Part shown: positions 26,071-35,480 of the stretch, piece by piece
Numbering within the stretch: the stretch's first letter is position 1
How the letters are laid out: every line of letters begins with the position of its first letter
Source: Candidatus Tokpelaia sp.
Lineage (GTDB): Bacteria > Pseudomonadota > Alphaproteobacteria > Rhizobiales > Rhizobiaceae
DNA length: 64,000 nt
Assembly (NCBI RefSeq): GCF_008636115.1
Contig: NZ_QLZD01000031.1
Location: 157,032-221,031 of the forward strand
Direction: 5' to 3'
Translations under genes and position numbers: made by a program
Notes under the pieces: model-generated
The model's input: the letters and a program-made list of their open reading frames with translations, nothing else
The model's database searches: none
What the model was told of the DNA's origin: nothing

Positions 26071-26378
26071 AAACCGGCGCTCCCTGATAATTTTCGTCCC
26101 TTATTCGGCAGCAGGCCAATGGACTGCCTTCTTTTATTATAAACAGCATAGCGCCGGCGCGGGCAAGCATAAACTATAGCCTTTTGCCGCCACAGGGTTT
26201 ATAATGACGGGGATAATAGCGCATAAAGCGATAAATCGCCCCTTTATTATTTGCGGGGCGAAGCCCTCCAACCCGCCCCGCAGAGCTGATTATTTGCGGG
26301 GCGCCGCTACAGACTGCTCTGTCAGGCTGGCCTGCCCGGCTCAACCCGCAGGCCTGAGACAGATTTTTGAGGAAAATC
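26071..26378. promoter_or_regulatory. Divergent promoter region between cycM and kdsB
   Basis: Holds promoters for both directions. A 13-bp motif ATTATTTGCGGGG occurs twice (near 26246 and 26288), and GCGGGGCG with CCGCCCCGC can form a hairpin between them. Their role is unknown. The kdsB start is set by GAGGA just before 26379. Confidence 0.4.
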
Positions 26379-27206
26379 ATGATGCCCAGCCCCGCTCCCT
26401 TTGCTGAACCCGGCCGCATTATACCGCAAAACTGCCTGATTATTATCCCCGCGCGCATGGGCTCTACCCGCCTGCCGGGCAAACCGCTGGCCGATATTGG
26501 CGGCCTGCCGATGATTGTGCACGTGGCCACCCGCGCCCGCGAAGCAAAACTGGGCAAAACGCTGATAGCTACCGACAGCACCGAAATCAAGATTATTGCA
26601 GAGAAACACGGTTTTGAAGCCGTGATGACAGCAGCCGGGCACCAATCCGGCTCAGACAGGATTTATGAGGCCCTGCAGCAAATTGATGCCAATAATAATT
26701 TTGAGATTATCATCAATGTGCAGGGGGATTTGCCAACTATCAACCCTGCTGATATTGCTGCCGCGGCCGCTGTGCTTGCCGATACCGGGGTGGATATTGC
26801 CACTTTATGCGCGCCGATAAGCCGGGCAGAAGAAAAGACAGATCCGAATGTGGTAAAACTTGTCGGCTCAAAACGGCCGGCAATCCCGGCTCTGGAGGGT
26901 GGCCTGCCGCGTTTGCGCGCCCTTTATTTTACCCGCGCCGCCGCCCCCTGGGGCGAAGGTGTTTTATACCACCATATCGGCCTTTATGCTTATCGCCGTC
27001 AGGCACTGGAAAAATTTGTGCAGATGCCGCCGTCAGAGCTGGAAAGCCGCGAAAAACTGGAGCAGTTACGGGCATTAGAGGCCGATATGCGTATTGATGC
27101 TGCCATTATTACCGGCGTGCCGCTGGGGGTGGATAATGCTGCCGATCTGGAGCGCGCCCGCCAATATATAGCGCGCGAGGCCGCTTTGGCACAAAGCAGA
27201 TTGTGA
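26379..27206 (+). CDS. kdsB: 3-deoxy-manno-octulosonate cytidylyltransferase (CMP-KDO synthetase)
   Basis: Activates KDO with CTP for lipid A/core assembly, cytosolic. The 275-residue protein shows [18 protein letters not shown] (nucleotide-binding loop), [18 protein letters not shown] and [10 protein letters not shown] near the substrate site. The QGDLPT form in place of QGDEPL is usual in rhizobial KdsB. The ATG at 26379 is preceded by GAGGA; a TTG four codons earlier is less likely. Its presence implies KDO-containing lipopolysaccharide. Confidence 0.94.
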   Translation: MMPSPAPFAEPGRIIPQNCLIIIPARMGSTRLPGKPLADIGGLPMIVHVATRAREAKLGKTLIATDSTEIKIIAEKHGFEAVMTAAGHQSGSDRIYEALQQIDANNNFEIIINVQGDLPTINPADIAAAAAVLADTGVDIATLCAPISRAEEKTDPNVVKLVGSKRPAIPALEGGLPRLRALYFTRAAAPWGEGVLYHHIGLYAYRRQALEKFVQMPPSELESREKLEQLRALEADMRIDAAIITGVPLGVDNAADLERARQYIAREAALAQSRL

Positions 27207-27233
27207 CACCCGCCGGCGGGGCAGGCAGCTTTA

Positions 27234-27926
27234 TCAGCCGCGGCGCGTATGGCGCATAAAATAATGCTCAGCCGCAAAAATACCGCAAACCAGCACAAAA
27301 TTGATCATGAGATAAAAACAGGCGCAGGCGATAAAAACCTCCAGCGGCGCAAATGTGCTGCTAAACAGGCGCTTGGCCTGGCTCATCATTTCCATTACGG
27401 CAATAGTAGAGGCCAGGCCGGTGGCCTTGACCGATAAAATCAGCTCATTGCCGCAGGCAGGCAGCGCCTGGCGCCAGGCCAGCGGCAGCTCTACCGCAAA
27501 AAAGGCAGTGCGCTTTGTCATGCCCAGTGCCGCAGCGGCAGCGCGCAGGCCGGGCGGCACGGCCTTAAAGCCGCCAATTAAAATCTCGCTCAAATAAGCG
27601 GCGCTGTTTAAGGCCAGCACCAGCACTGCCACGCGAAAACCATCAGCAAACAGCCACCATAAAAGCGGCGACCGGCGGATAAAATCAATATTGCCGCTGC
27701 CATAATAAAACAGGAATAATTGCACCAGCAGCGGCGTGCCGCGAAATAAAGCAGCATAAGCGCGCGCGCCGGCGCTCATAGCCCGATTTGCCGACCGGCG
27801 CATTATGACCAGCCCGATAGCCAGCATAAAGGCAAGCGGCGCCGATAAAGCAATCAGCCCCAAAGTCAGAGGCAAACCGCGCGGGATAACCGCCAGACAA
27901 TCGCGCAAAATTGCCCAATCAAGCAT
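27234..27926 (-). CDS. Amino-acid ABC transporter permease (HisM/ArtM type)
   Basis: One of two polar amino acid permeases, 230 residues, about five helices. The EAA loop ELPLAWRQALPACGNELILSVKATGLAS contacts the ATPase. The start ATG at 27926 lies inside the end of the upstream permease (8-bp overlap) and follows GGGGGG; an ATG at 27938 is possible. The overlap implies translational coupling. With the second permease and the binding protein upstream it makes an arginine/lysine/histidine-type importer. No ATP-binding subunit is encoded after it; kdsB converges from the other side. Confidence 0.88.
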   Translation of the reverse strand: MLDWAILRDCLAVIPRGLPLTLGLIALSAPLAFMLAIGLVIMRRSANRAMSAGARAYAALFRGTPLLVQLFLFYYGSGNIDFIRRSPLLWWLFADGFRVAVLVLALNSAAYLSEILIGGFKAVPPGLRAAAAALGMTKRTAFFAVELPLAWRQALPACGNELILSVKATGLASTIAVMEMMSQAKRLFSSTFAPLEVFIACACFYLMINFVLVCGIFAAEHYFMRHTRRG

Positions 27927-28632
27927 TGCACCCCCCATCTGTGGCGGCCAGACGGCGCTCCACCAGGCGAAACAGGCTTTGGCTGGCCAGCGTAATCAGC
28001 AAATACAGCACCAAAGCCGCACTATAAAACAAAAAAGGCTGCTCCGTGGCATTGGCGCCCAGTTGGGCACGGTATAAAAGCTCGGCTATGCTTACCAGCG
28101 CCACCAGCGCCGTATCCTTGACAGTATTTTGCCAGATATTGTTAATACCGGGCAGCACAAGGCGCAGCGCGGTCGGCAAAATACAAAAGCGGAATCTTTG
28201 CCTCGCGCTTAGCCCCAAAGCGGCGCCGGCCTCAATCAACCCGCGCGGCACAGCGTTTAACGCACCGCGTATAGTTTCAACCGCATAAGAGGAAGCAATC
28301 AAACCAACAGCCAGAATCACCGCCAGCAGAGGCAAAAGCGAGACAAACGGGTTTTGATAGCCGAAAGCCGCCCCCATTATCTGCATAAAATCATCAGAAG
28401 CGAAAAAAAACACATAAATGACCAGAATTTCCGGCACACCGCGAATAAGCAGCGTATAGACATCGACGATAAAGCGTAAAACCGGCAGCCGCGCCCATTT
28501 AATCAGTGCCAGCCCCAGCCCGAGAGCCAGGCCGATAATCAGGGCGGCAACGGCAATCAGCACGGTCATGCCGGCACCGCGCAGCAAGGCTGCCGCCCAG
28601 CCTTCCGCCCAGAGATTTGCCAAATTATCCAT
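27919..28632 (-). CDS. Amino-acid ABC transporter permease (HisQ/ArtQ type)
   Basis: Second permease of the importer, 237 residues with about five helices and the EAA loop ALGLSARQRFRFCILPTALRLVLPGINNIW. The N-terminal half carries the HEQRo-family pattern GAGMTVLIAVAALIIGLALGLGLAL and FIVDVYTLLIRGVPEIL. It overlaps the next permease by 8 bp. The binding-protein gene lies 321 bp upstream on the same strand. Confidence 0.88.
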   Translation of the reverse strand: MDNLANLWAEGWAAALLRGAGMTVLIAVAALIIGLALGLGLALIKWARLPVLRFIVDVYTLLIRGVPEILVIYVFFFASDDFMQIMGAAFGYQNPFVSLLPLLAVILAVGLIASSYAVETIRGALNAVPRGLIEAGAALGLSARQRFRFCILPTALRLVLPGINNIWQNTVKDTALVALVSIAELLYRAQLGANATEQPFLFYSAALVLYLLITLASQSLFRLVERRLAATDGGCNA

Positions 28633-28953
28633 TATCCGCGCTCAACCCTGTTTGGAGAAACGGCAAAGCTGCCCAAACAAGGCACAAGCCGCATAAAAGC
28701 CGCTTTTATAGTGATTATGGCGGAAAAGCCAAGCGCCGGCGCCAAAAAAAACGCATTTCCCGGCACAATCTGCCGCCCCGGCCGGCAGCGCTGCCGCGCC
28801 TGAACCCGGCTCCCCTACTGCTTCGATTCGCAGCGCCGCTGCTCCGCCCTCAGGCTGCGCCCGGCAGCCGGCTCATTCTCATAGGCCTGGCCCGCCGCGC
28901 AGCAAGGCTTCTGCCCCCAAACCTTTCCTGTCAATTATTGCCTTTGATCCGGC
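28633..28953. other. Gap between the binding-protein gene and the permease genes
   Basis: GC-rich 321 bp with no supported gene on either strand. A spacer this long inside an ABC operon may hold an attenuating structure that lets more binding protein than permease be made, or may be the scar of a lost gene; no clear stem with a T-tract was seen. Confidence 0.35.
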
Positions 28954-29799
28954 TCATGGCGCGGCGTTTTCAGCCTCCCCACTACAGGGGGCAGAAATAT
29001 CAGCGCCGTTAAACCATTTTTCGCTCAGCCTTTTTACCGTGCCATCGGCCTCCAGCGCGCAAATTGCCTGGTTTATGCGCCGGCGCAACGTGTCTGCCCC
29101 TTTCGGCAGGCCGGCAGCCACACCGCCGCCAAGGGTGGCCGGGTCGTCTGCCATGGGAATAATGACATTAACATAAGTAAAGCGGCGGCTGTTTTCCGGC
29201 CTGGCCAGATAAGCGCTCCAAATAGCCGTATCGGCGAAAGCGGCGTCCAGCCGGCCATTGGCCAAATCCATCAGCAAATCGTCAAATGTGTCATAGCTGC
29301 GCAAATCGGCGCCGCCAATATGTTTTTCAGCATAAAAAGCATGGGTAGTAGCATTTTGCACGCCCAGCCTTTTCCCCTTCAAGGCGGCAAACAGGCTGTC
29401 TTTATCCTTGACAGCAGCCAAGGGAGATTCCCTGCGCACGACAAACAGGTTTTGCATTTGCGCATAAGGCACGGAGAAATCAATTTTTTGCCGGCGGGAA
29501 GCGGAAATGGAAAGACTGCTGAAAATTATGTCAAACCGCCCGCCCCGGATAAGGGACGGAATAAGGCTGTCAAAATTCTGCACTACAAAGCTGCATTGCG
29601 CGCCGATTTTCCGGCAGACAGATTGCGCTATATCGGCATCAAAACCGGTTACGCGGCCATTGGCATCGGCCATTGTCCACGGGCGATATGTGCCTTCTGT
29701 GCCGATACGCAGCGGCTCTGCCTGTGCTGCGGCAGGATAAAGCCCGCAACTGCCCGGCCAGAGCAGCAATAAGGCTATAAAATGAAAAAATTTTGCCAC
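28954..29799 (-). CDS. Periplasmic amino-acid-binding protein (Lys/Arg/Orn type)
   Basis: Substrate-binding component, SBP_bac_3 family, 281 residues. Signal peptide is FFHFIALLLLWPGSCGLYPA with cleavage near AQAEP. Domain landmarks: LRIGTEGTYRPW, GFDADIAQSVCRKIGAQC, FDIIFSSLSISASRRQKIDFSVPY and LANGRLDAAFADTAIW. The pattern fits basic or polar amino acids. The start is GTG at 29799 after GGAAGAAAA. It is the first gene of the importer whose permeases follow; no ATPase gene is seen in the window. Confidence 0.9.
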   Translation of the reverse strand: MAKFFHFIALLLLWPGSCGLYPAAAQAEPLRIGTEGTYRPWTMADANGRVTGFDADIAQSVCRKIGAQCSFVVQNFDSLIPSLIRGGRFDIIFSSLSISASRRQKIDFSVPYAQMQNLFVVRRESPLAAVKDKDSLFAALKGKRLGVQNATTHAFYAEKHIGGADLRSYDTFDDLLMDLANGRLDAAFADTAIWSAYLARPENSRRFTYVNVIIPMADDPATLGGGVAAGLPKGADTLRRRINQAICALEADGTVKRLSEKWFNGADISAPCSGEAENAAP

Positions 29800-29864
29800 T
29801 TTTCTTCCGGCTTTCTTTGTGTTTTATCCCCTTCAGGCGCAGCAATTTGTGCATAAAACTGCCA

Positions 29865-30323
29865 TTATGGCAAGAGATTTGACAGTTTTGGCCCCATATC
29901 CCCGCCGACACCGGCCGCCAGGGCAGCCTGAATGGCAGTAAGCCGCGCCGCCTGGCCGGCCGGCGGCAAATCCTGCCGCGCGCCGCGCCCCCAAACCGGG
30001 CCGGGCCAGCCGGCGTCACCCTTTATCCGGGCAATAATATGAATATGCAACTGGCGCACAATATTGCCCAAAGCGCCAATATTGATTTTATCGCAAGGGG
30101 CGGCGCGCTGTAGCCCTTTGGCAGCAAAATTGATTTCTTCCATAGATTGCGCCCGCTGCGCGGCGCTTAAATCAAAAATTTCTGCTGCGCCCTTTACCCG
30201 CGGCACTAATAACAGCCAGAACCATCTTTGCTCTCGCATGAGCCGCACATCGCATAAAGGCAGGGCAGCAGCAAAAACACTCTCTGCCGCCAGCCGTTTA
30301 TCGAGGGTAAATTTATCAGACAC
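29865..30323 (-). CDS. HIT domain protein
   Basis: Histidine-triad nucleotide hydrolase or transferase, 152 residues. The signature is QLHIHIIAR, and GPVWGRGAR follows as in alphaproteobacterial HIT proteins; FTLDKRLAAES opens the domain. The chosen start is GTG at 30321-30323 because GGAGG lies 7 nt ahead and the N-terminus then matches the family; an ATG at 30359 is an alternative. Substrate unknown. Divergent from the SRP RNA and dnaX. Confidence 0.85.
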   Translation of the reverse strand: MSDKFTLDKRLAAESVFAAALPLCDVRLMREQRWFWLLLVPRVKGAAEIFDLSAAQRAQSMEEINFAAKGLQRAAPCDKINIGALGNIVRQLHIHIIARIKGDAGWPGPVWGRGARQDLPPAGQAARLTAIQAALAAGVGGDMGPKLSNLLP

Positions 30324-30515
30324 AAAGGCCCTCCGCCACGCTGTTTGCTTCTGACACATAGGGCGAAAACAGCGTCTCTGGCAAGTTTTTTTTTCACGTA
30401 TAATCCGGTTGGGAAGCGCAAAAATTCTGCCAAATAGCCGTTTTTAACAGGCAGCGAGCCGGAGGTGAAAATCTTTCCCTTGCATTTTGCTGCCAAATTG
30501 GCAATAGATAAAGCG

Positions 30516-30611
30516 GGAGAGAGGCAATGGACGCACCCCTCGCCAACCGGGTCAGGTTCGGAAGAAAGCAGCCCTGACGAGTTTGCCGGTGCGGGTTGTT
30601 GCTCTCTCTCC
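30516..30611 (+). ncRNA. ffs: Signal recognition particle RNA (4.5S, small type)
   Basis: RNA scaffold of SRP that pairs with Ffh for co-translational targeting. The conserved apical part is clear: GGGTCAGGTTCGGAAGAAAG (30549-30568), then CAGCCCTGACGAG. Flanks GACGCACCC and GGTGCGGGTT form the middle helix, and GGAGAGAGGCAA with TTGCTCTCTCTCC closes the ends. Location directly upstream of dnaX is typical of alphaproteobacteria. End points are set by the outer helix and could move by a few bases. Confidence 0.9.
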
Positions 30612-30662
30612 TTTTCCCTTGCATTACGGGGGCGGGTTTTGAGCGAAAACGGGGATAAAGGC

Positions 30663-32513
30663 ATGGATCAGACAGCGCCCAATATGGCCTATCGTGTTCT
30701 TGCCCGCAAATATCGCCCGCAAAATTTTTCCGATCTTATCGGCCAGGAGCCGATGATACGCACGCTGACCAATGCTTTTGACATGGGGCGGATTGCGCAG
30801 GCCTGGATGTTAACCGGGGTGCGCGGTGTCGGCAAAACCACGACAGCCCGCATTTTGGCGCGCGCCCTTAATTATCAAACCGCCACTATCGACAGGCCGA
30901 CTGTGCGGCTGGAAGAAATGGGGGAGCATTGTCAGGCAATTATGGAAGGCCGCCATGTTGATGTGGTGGAAATGGACGCTGCTTCCCATACCGGCATTGA
31001 CGATATTCGCGAAATTATTGAACAAGTGCGTTATCGCCCGGTGGCGGCGCGTTATAAAGTCTATATTATTGACGAAGTGCATATGCTCTCTACCCAGGCT
31101 TTTAACGGGCTGTTAAAAACGCTGGAAGAGCCGCCGCCGCATGCCAAATTTATTTTTGCCACTACTGAAATCCGCAAAGTGCCGGTAACAGTTTTGTCGC
31201 GCTGCCAGCGTTTTGATTTGCGCCGGGTAGATGCCGCCCTGCTGACACAGCATTTGCAAAAAATCGCCGCGGCAGAAGGCGTGGCGGCGGAGCCTGCGGC
31301 TCTGGCCATGATAGCGCGGGCGGGTGAAGGCTCAGTGCGTGACTGCCTTTCTATCCTTGATCAAGCCATTGCCCATAGCGGCGGCACTTCTGCCGCGGCG
31401 GCCCGGATTACGGCAGCAGCAGTGCGCACTATGCTTGGCCTGGTCTCCAGTGCACAAATTATTGATTTGTTCCGCCTGCTTATGCAGGGCCGCGCGGCAG
31501 AGGCGCTGGCGCAATTACAACATCTTTATACTTATGGCGCCGAGCCGGGCGTAATTTTGCGCGATCTGGCTGATTTTAACCACCTCATCACCCGGTTGCG
31601 CTTCCAGCCGGAGCTGGCGGCCGATATTTCACTGGCAGAAGAAGAGCGAAAAGAAGCGGCGCAATTTGCTGAAAAGCTCTCATTGCGCATTTTATCGCGT
31701 AACTGGCAAATGCTGTTAAAAGGCATGAGTGAGGTGGAAATTGCCGCCCGGCCGCTGGCGGCAGCAGAAATGCTGCTTATCCGCCTGTGCCATGCGGCTG
31801 ATTTGCCTAATCTTGATGACGCCCTGCGCCTTCTGGAACAAAGCAGACAAAATGGGGAAACCGCGCCGGTAATGCTGGCCGTGTCGTCAAGCAGTAGAAT
31901 GCCGGAGACAAGACAGACGGCAGCGGGAGTAACAGCAGCCGCAAAGGCGATAGCGGCTCAGGCTCAGGCCGATAAAACTTCACCAGCAAATGCCGAGGCA
32001 AAGCCGGCAAAGCCTGAAGCGACAGCCAAAGGCGCAGCAATAATGGATAAGCCTCAGGCAGCGGCTTCACCGCCTGCCGCCCGACACGGCGCAATAAGCC
32101 TGCAAAAACTGGTGGCAATGGCCGAAAAACAGGGTAATTTGCCGTTAAAATTCCATTTGCGCGAATCTATCCGCCCGGTCGGGCCGGAATCTGCCGCAGA
32201 AGCCGGGCAGGCTGATATTTTCCGCTTTGTGCCAATGGCTAATGCCCCAAAAGATATTGAGCGGCAAATTGCCGAATTGCTGCTGGCGGCAACGGGCGAG
32301 CGCCGGCAGGTGCAGGCCGTGGCGAGCGGCGGCGGTGCCACATTGGCGGAAGAAGAGCAAAAGCACAATCAGGCGCTGATAGAAGAGGCAAAAAACAATG
32401 CCGAAGTAGCGGCTGTGTTACACCATTTCCCCAAAGCGGAATTGAGAGAAGTGCGGCTTAAACCGCAAAATGAAGCTTCACCCAAAACAACTGAGAAAAT
32501 AATAAGGCAATAA
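30663..32513 (+). CDS. dnaX: DNA polymerase III subunit gamma/tau
   Basis: Clamp-loader ATPase of the replicative polymerase. The 616-residue protein starts MDQTAPNMAYRVLARKYRPQNF; Walker A GVRGVGKTT is near residues 47-55, Walker B YIIDEVHMLS near 135, the SRC sensor in TVLSRCQRFDLRR, followed by domain III and a tau-like Ala/Lys-rich tail. The zinc-module cysteines of enterobacterial DnaX are largely missing, as in rhizobial homologues. The open frame extends back to 30465 but would overlap the SRP RNA; the ATG at 30663 follows GGGGATAAAG. ybaB follows after 63 bp. Confidence 0.95.
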   Translation: MDQTAPNMAYRVLARKYRPQNFSDLIGQEPMIRTLTNAFDMGRIAQAWMLTGVRGVGKTTTARILARALNYQTATIDRPTVRLEEMGEHCQAIMEGRHVDVVEMDAASHTGIDDIREIIEQVRYRPVAARYKVYIIDEVHMLSTQAFNGLLKTLEEPPPHAKFIFATTEIRKVPVTVLSRCQRFDLRRVDAALLTQHLQKIAAAEGVAAEPAALAMIARAGEGSVRDCLSILDQAIAHSGGTSAAAARITAAAVRTMLGLVSSAQIIDLFRLLMQGRAAEALAQLQHLYTYGAEPGVILRDLADFNHLITRLRFQPELAADISLAEEERKEAAQFAEKLSLRILSRNWQMLLKGMSEVEIAARPLAAAEMLLIRLCHAADLPNLDDALRLLEQSRQNGETAPVMLAVSSSSRMPETRQTAAGVTAAAKAIAAQAQADKTSPANAEAKPAKPEATAKGAAIMDKPQAAASPPAARHGAISLQKLVAMAEKQGNLPLKFHLRESIRPVGPESAAEAGQADIFRFVPMANAPKDIERQIAELLLAATGERRQVQAVASGGGATLAEEEQKHNQALIEEAKNNAEVAAVLHHFPKAELREVRLKPQNEASPKTTEKIIRQ

Positions 32514-32576
32514 GGCGGGGTTACAGCCTGGCATAAAGCCGCAAACCGGCGAAATTCATATTATAAGGAGAAAACC

Positions 32577-32900
32577 ATGCGCGATCTTATGGGTATGATG
32601 AAAAAAGCCAAAGAAATGCAAACCAAAATGCAGGATTTGCAGGCCGAAATGGCAAATTTAACGGCTGAGGGGAAAGCAGGCGGCGGCCTGGTGGCCATTA
32701 CCCTGGGCGGAGACGGCAAAGTGCGCGCCGTTAATATTGATTCTTCCCTGATGAAGGAAGAAGAAAAGGAAATTCTGGAAGATTTATTGCTGGCAGCCTA
32801 TAATGAAGCCAAAGAAAAAATTGAAACTGTCATTGCTGAAAAGACACAGACTATCACCGCCGGTCTGCCTGTTCTGCCCGGGTTTAAGCTGCCTTTTTGA
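32577..32900 (+). CDS. ybaB: YbaB/EbfC family nucleoid-associated protein
   Basis: Small dimeric DNA-binding protein, 107 residues: [19 protein letters not shown], then [19 protein letters not shown] and [17 protein letters not shown], ending PGFKLPF as usual. AAGGAG precedes the ATG. It normally sits between dnaX and recR; here recR does not follow, and a 1.1-kb stretch without a supported gene comes instead. Confidence 0.95.
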   Translation: MRDLMGMMKKAKEMQTKMQDLQAEMANLTAEGKAGGGLVAITLGGDGKVRAVNIDSSLMKEEEKEILEDLLLAAYNEAKEKIETVIAEKTQTITAGLPVLPGFKLPF

Positions 32901-34000
32901 GCCCCTTATGAACAGATAAGCCGCGCCTGCCGGCAGCCGGGGGCGGGGTTATCAGCCTGTCTTGTTACCGGCCCGGCCTGATAAAACCATGAAGATTAGC
33001 CTGTTGCGCCTATATAGTAACACAATAGTTTATCTTTAGGGTAAAAATTGCCGTATAGTATAAATGAATCATTAAAATTACTTGATTTTATTATAATAAT
33101 ACAGTTAATATTTTCCCTGCAAATATGCTTTTGCCTTTATGGCCGGCTTGGCCGGCGGCAGCCAATGCAAAGTGCTTATAGCGCATTTTTTGCCGGCTTT
33201 GCCTTTCTCTATCGGCAAACCTTTCTGCCTTTATCGCTTTTAGCATTATGGCCGGTCAGAACGTGCGCCGGAATTCCGGCAGACTGCGGGCTGCTACCGA
33301 CAATAGCGCTGCAAATCACGCGCCTTCTGCCGGCGGCGGCCTTTTAACGCGGACACAGCTTTATTAAAGCCGGCAAAAAGCGCTTATGCATCTTATCTGC
33401 CCGCTATCAAGGCCGGCCGCGCCGGGGGGAACATATATCAGCGCATCTTTGCAGAATTTTTTTAAAAAAAGTGACCGGCTTACCGGGCTCCCTGCTTTTA
33501 AATATCAGGCATCTGTGAGCGCAGCAGCTCAGGGCAGCGGCTGAATTGACTTGCCTCCTGCCTTGGCAGGAAGCCGGCTTACAAAGCTTGCTTCCTGAAA
33601 CAAAAAGGCAATTTTCAGCCCCTCCTTCTCTGCTTGCCTGCTCACTCTAGCAGGGTTTTGCTGAGACAATAGCTAAAATTTCATGCCCTCAACCCCGATA
33701 AGCGGCAAGGAACGACAGGCGCTATATAGGTTTGCGCCTCCTTTACCGGGCACGGCCGCAGAGCGGCGCTCTGCTGACAGCAAGTGTTTGCTTCTATCGG
33801 TTTTGTCAGACTGCGTGGCTATGACGGCACAAAACGCCCGGCAAAGTAAAAAACGCTTTAATCCGGCAGATTTTACGATTGAGGCTTGTTTCTTTGGCAA
33901 AAACCGCTATCTTGCCGGGGCACGAAGTATGATGCGGCCTGCCTGCTTTTTCATGCCGCGCGATTGCCTTATTCTCACAAAATATATTAAAAAACTTCTC
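32901..34000. other. 1.1-kb region without a supported gene
   Basis: In related genomes recR is expected after ybaB, but no RecR-like reading frame (zinc finger, Toprim) is seen. An open frame at 33048-33347 has an AT-rich start and a hydrophobic N-terminus but no ribosome-binding site. A perfect CCTGCC-TT-GGCAGG hairpin lies near 33556-33570 and an AATTTTTTT/AAAAAAAGT palindrome near 33457. It may be the scar of a deletion. Confidence 0.4.
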
Positions 34001-35206
34001 ATGAGTTTAGCAATGGCCAATCCTTATATTGAAATATTTCGTGCGCCCGGCAGTTTTGCTTTTTCTATTTGCGGCCTTATTGCCCGCTGTTCACTATCGA
34101 TGAACACGCTGAGTATTGTCACCATGATTTCTATGGAGCGCGGCCATTATGCGCTGGCCAGTGCCGTGGCCACAATCTATGCCGTATGCGGAGCAATTCT
34201 GGCGCCGCAAATTTCCAGATTGGCCGATCGTTTTGGCCAGACCAGGATTGCCGTGCCGGCCACTGCTTTAGCCGTTGGCGCCATGCTGGCGCTTATCCTC
34301 GCCGTGCGGCTGGGCGCGCCGGCCTGGTGCCTGTTTCTGTGCGCGGCCGGCATTGGTTTTATGCCGGCTTTTGGCGCCTTTGTCCGCACCCGCTGGTCGC
34401 GCCTGTTTCACGGCTCGCTCAAGCTGCATACGGCTTTTGCCTATGAATCTACTCTTGATGAAACAATTTTTATGGCCGGCCCGATTTTGGTGGTTTATCT
34501 GGCCACCGGCTTTTTCCCCGAAGCGGGGCTGCTGGGCTCGGCCGTTTTGCTGGCTGTCGGCGCCGGCCTGTTTTGCCTGCAAAAAAAGACAGAGCCGAAA
34601 ATTATTTATAATAAAAATCGCGGGCGGAAAAGCCGGCCGGTTATTTTTATGCTGCCTGTTGCCGTTATTATTGCCACTTTGCTGGCCATGGGCGCTATTT
34701 TCGGCACGGCAGAGGTTGCTTCGGTTGCCTTTGCCAAAGAACAGGGCAATCCTGCCGGCTCTATGTGGCCGCTTTCCGCTTATGCTTTCGGCTCTTTTAT
34801 CACCGGGATAATTTATGGCGCCATGCGGCTGAAAATGCGGCTGTCACACCAGTTTATTGCCGCCATGGCGATTGCCGCCATAACAACCCTGCCGCTTTTA
34901 TGGGTGAGCAGTATTGGCGGGCTGACCTTAATGCTGTTTATTGCCGGCGCCGCCTGCTCTCCTTCCATTATTATCGCCATGCAACTGATAGAGCGGCTGG
35001 CGCCGGCAGAAAAAATGACCGAGGGCATAAGCTGGGCCATGACCGGCATGGGTGTCGGCTTTGCTATTGGCATGGCTTTGGCCGGCCAGGCTATTGACCG
35101 ATTTGGCGCTCAGGCCGGCTTTTATACAGCTATTGCTGCCGGCTTTTCGGCCCTGGCTTTAATTATACTCTGCCGCCGCCCGGTGGAGCGCGGCGAAACC
35201 GCTTAA
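34001..35206 (+). CDS. MFS transporter, unknown substrate
   Basis: Major facilitator protein of 401 residues with about twelve hydrophobic helices arranged as two halves around a basic central loop (LQKKTEPKIIYNKNRGRKSRP, near residue 200). QISRLADRFGQTRIAVPATAL is the loop 2-3 signature. The N-terminal half (MERGHYALASAVATIYAV) resembles putative drug or metabolite exporters of actinobacteria and alphaproteobacteria. ATGs at 34001 and 34013 are both possible; the open frame extends to 33683, but that part is not membrane-protein-like. No neighbours indicate a substrate. Confidence 0.8.
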   Translation: MSLAMANPYIEIFRAPGSFAFSICGLIARCSLSMNTLSIVTMISMERGHYALASAVATIYAVCGAILAPQISRLADRFGQTRIAVPATALAVGAMLALILAVRLGAPAWCLFLCAAGIGFMPAFGAFVRTRWSRLFHGSLKLHTAFAYESTLDETIFMAGPILVVYLATGFFPEAGLLGSAVLLAVGAGLFCLQKKTEPKIIYNKNRGRKSRPVIFMLPVAVIIATLLAMGAIFGTAEVASVAFAKEQGNPAGSMWPLSAYAFGSFITGIIYGAMRLKMRLSHQFIAAMAIAAITTLPLLWVSSIGGLTLMLFIAGAACSPSIIIAMQLIERLAPAEKMTEGISWAMTGMGVGFAIGMALAGQAIDRFGAQAGFYTAIAAGFSALALIILCRRPVERGETA

Positions 35207-35240
35207 AGCCGCTGCTTTTTCATGCGAATGATAGTATTAA

Positions 35241-35433
35241 ATGAAAAGAGACGCCTTTTTGCGGGCATTGAGGGCAGCGGCTCGACAACAAGGGCTGTGA
35301 TTCGCAACAGGTAAAGAATACCGGCAAAGATTCACATTTTGCGGTTTGCCCCGGTAATAAGACTGCAATTATAAAATCCGGCGCGCTAAGCCCGCTTTAT
35401 GCGAAAATAGTCAAAAAGCAGTCAGGGCTTTAA
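35241..35433 (+). pseudogene. hicA: HicA-type toxin gene with a single-base frameshift
   Basis: The 193-bp stretch is one base longer than 64 codons. The first frame, MKRDAFLRALRAAARQQG, meets a TGA at 35298-35300; after dropping one G from 35292-35294 it continues CDSQQVKNTGKDSHF and then AIIKSGALSPLYAKIVKKQSGL to a stop at 35431-35433. The restored 63-residue protein has the HicA layout: N-terminal helix, GKxSH with the catalytic His, a short strand, and a LKxG-like end. HicA is an mRNA-cleaving toxin. The HicB-like gene follows after 47 bp, as in hicAB loci. As sequenced, the toxin is inactive. Confidence 0.6.
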
Positions 35434-35480
35434 CGCCCGTCCGGATATTTTCTCCATATCGGCAAATAAGGTTTATAAAA

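Noticed and set aside
30465..30662. 66-residue N-terminal extension of dnaX
   Set aside because: It overlaps the SRP RNA; the ATG at 30663 has a ribosome-binding site and a family-like N-terminus.
30860..30960. Missing zinc cysteines in DnaX as damage
   Set aside because: Rhizobial DnaX proteins also lack most of them.
33048..33347. 99-residue open frame with a hydrophobic start
   Set aside because: No ribosome-binding site and the second half is GC-driven shadow sequence; kept only as a note on the gap.
33683..34000. 106-residue extension of the MFS transporter
   Set aside because: Arg/Ser-rich, no membrane or family character and no ribosome-binding site.
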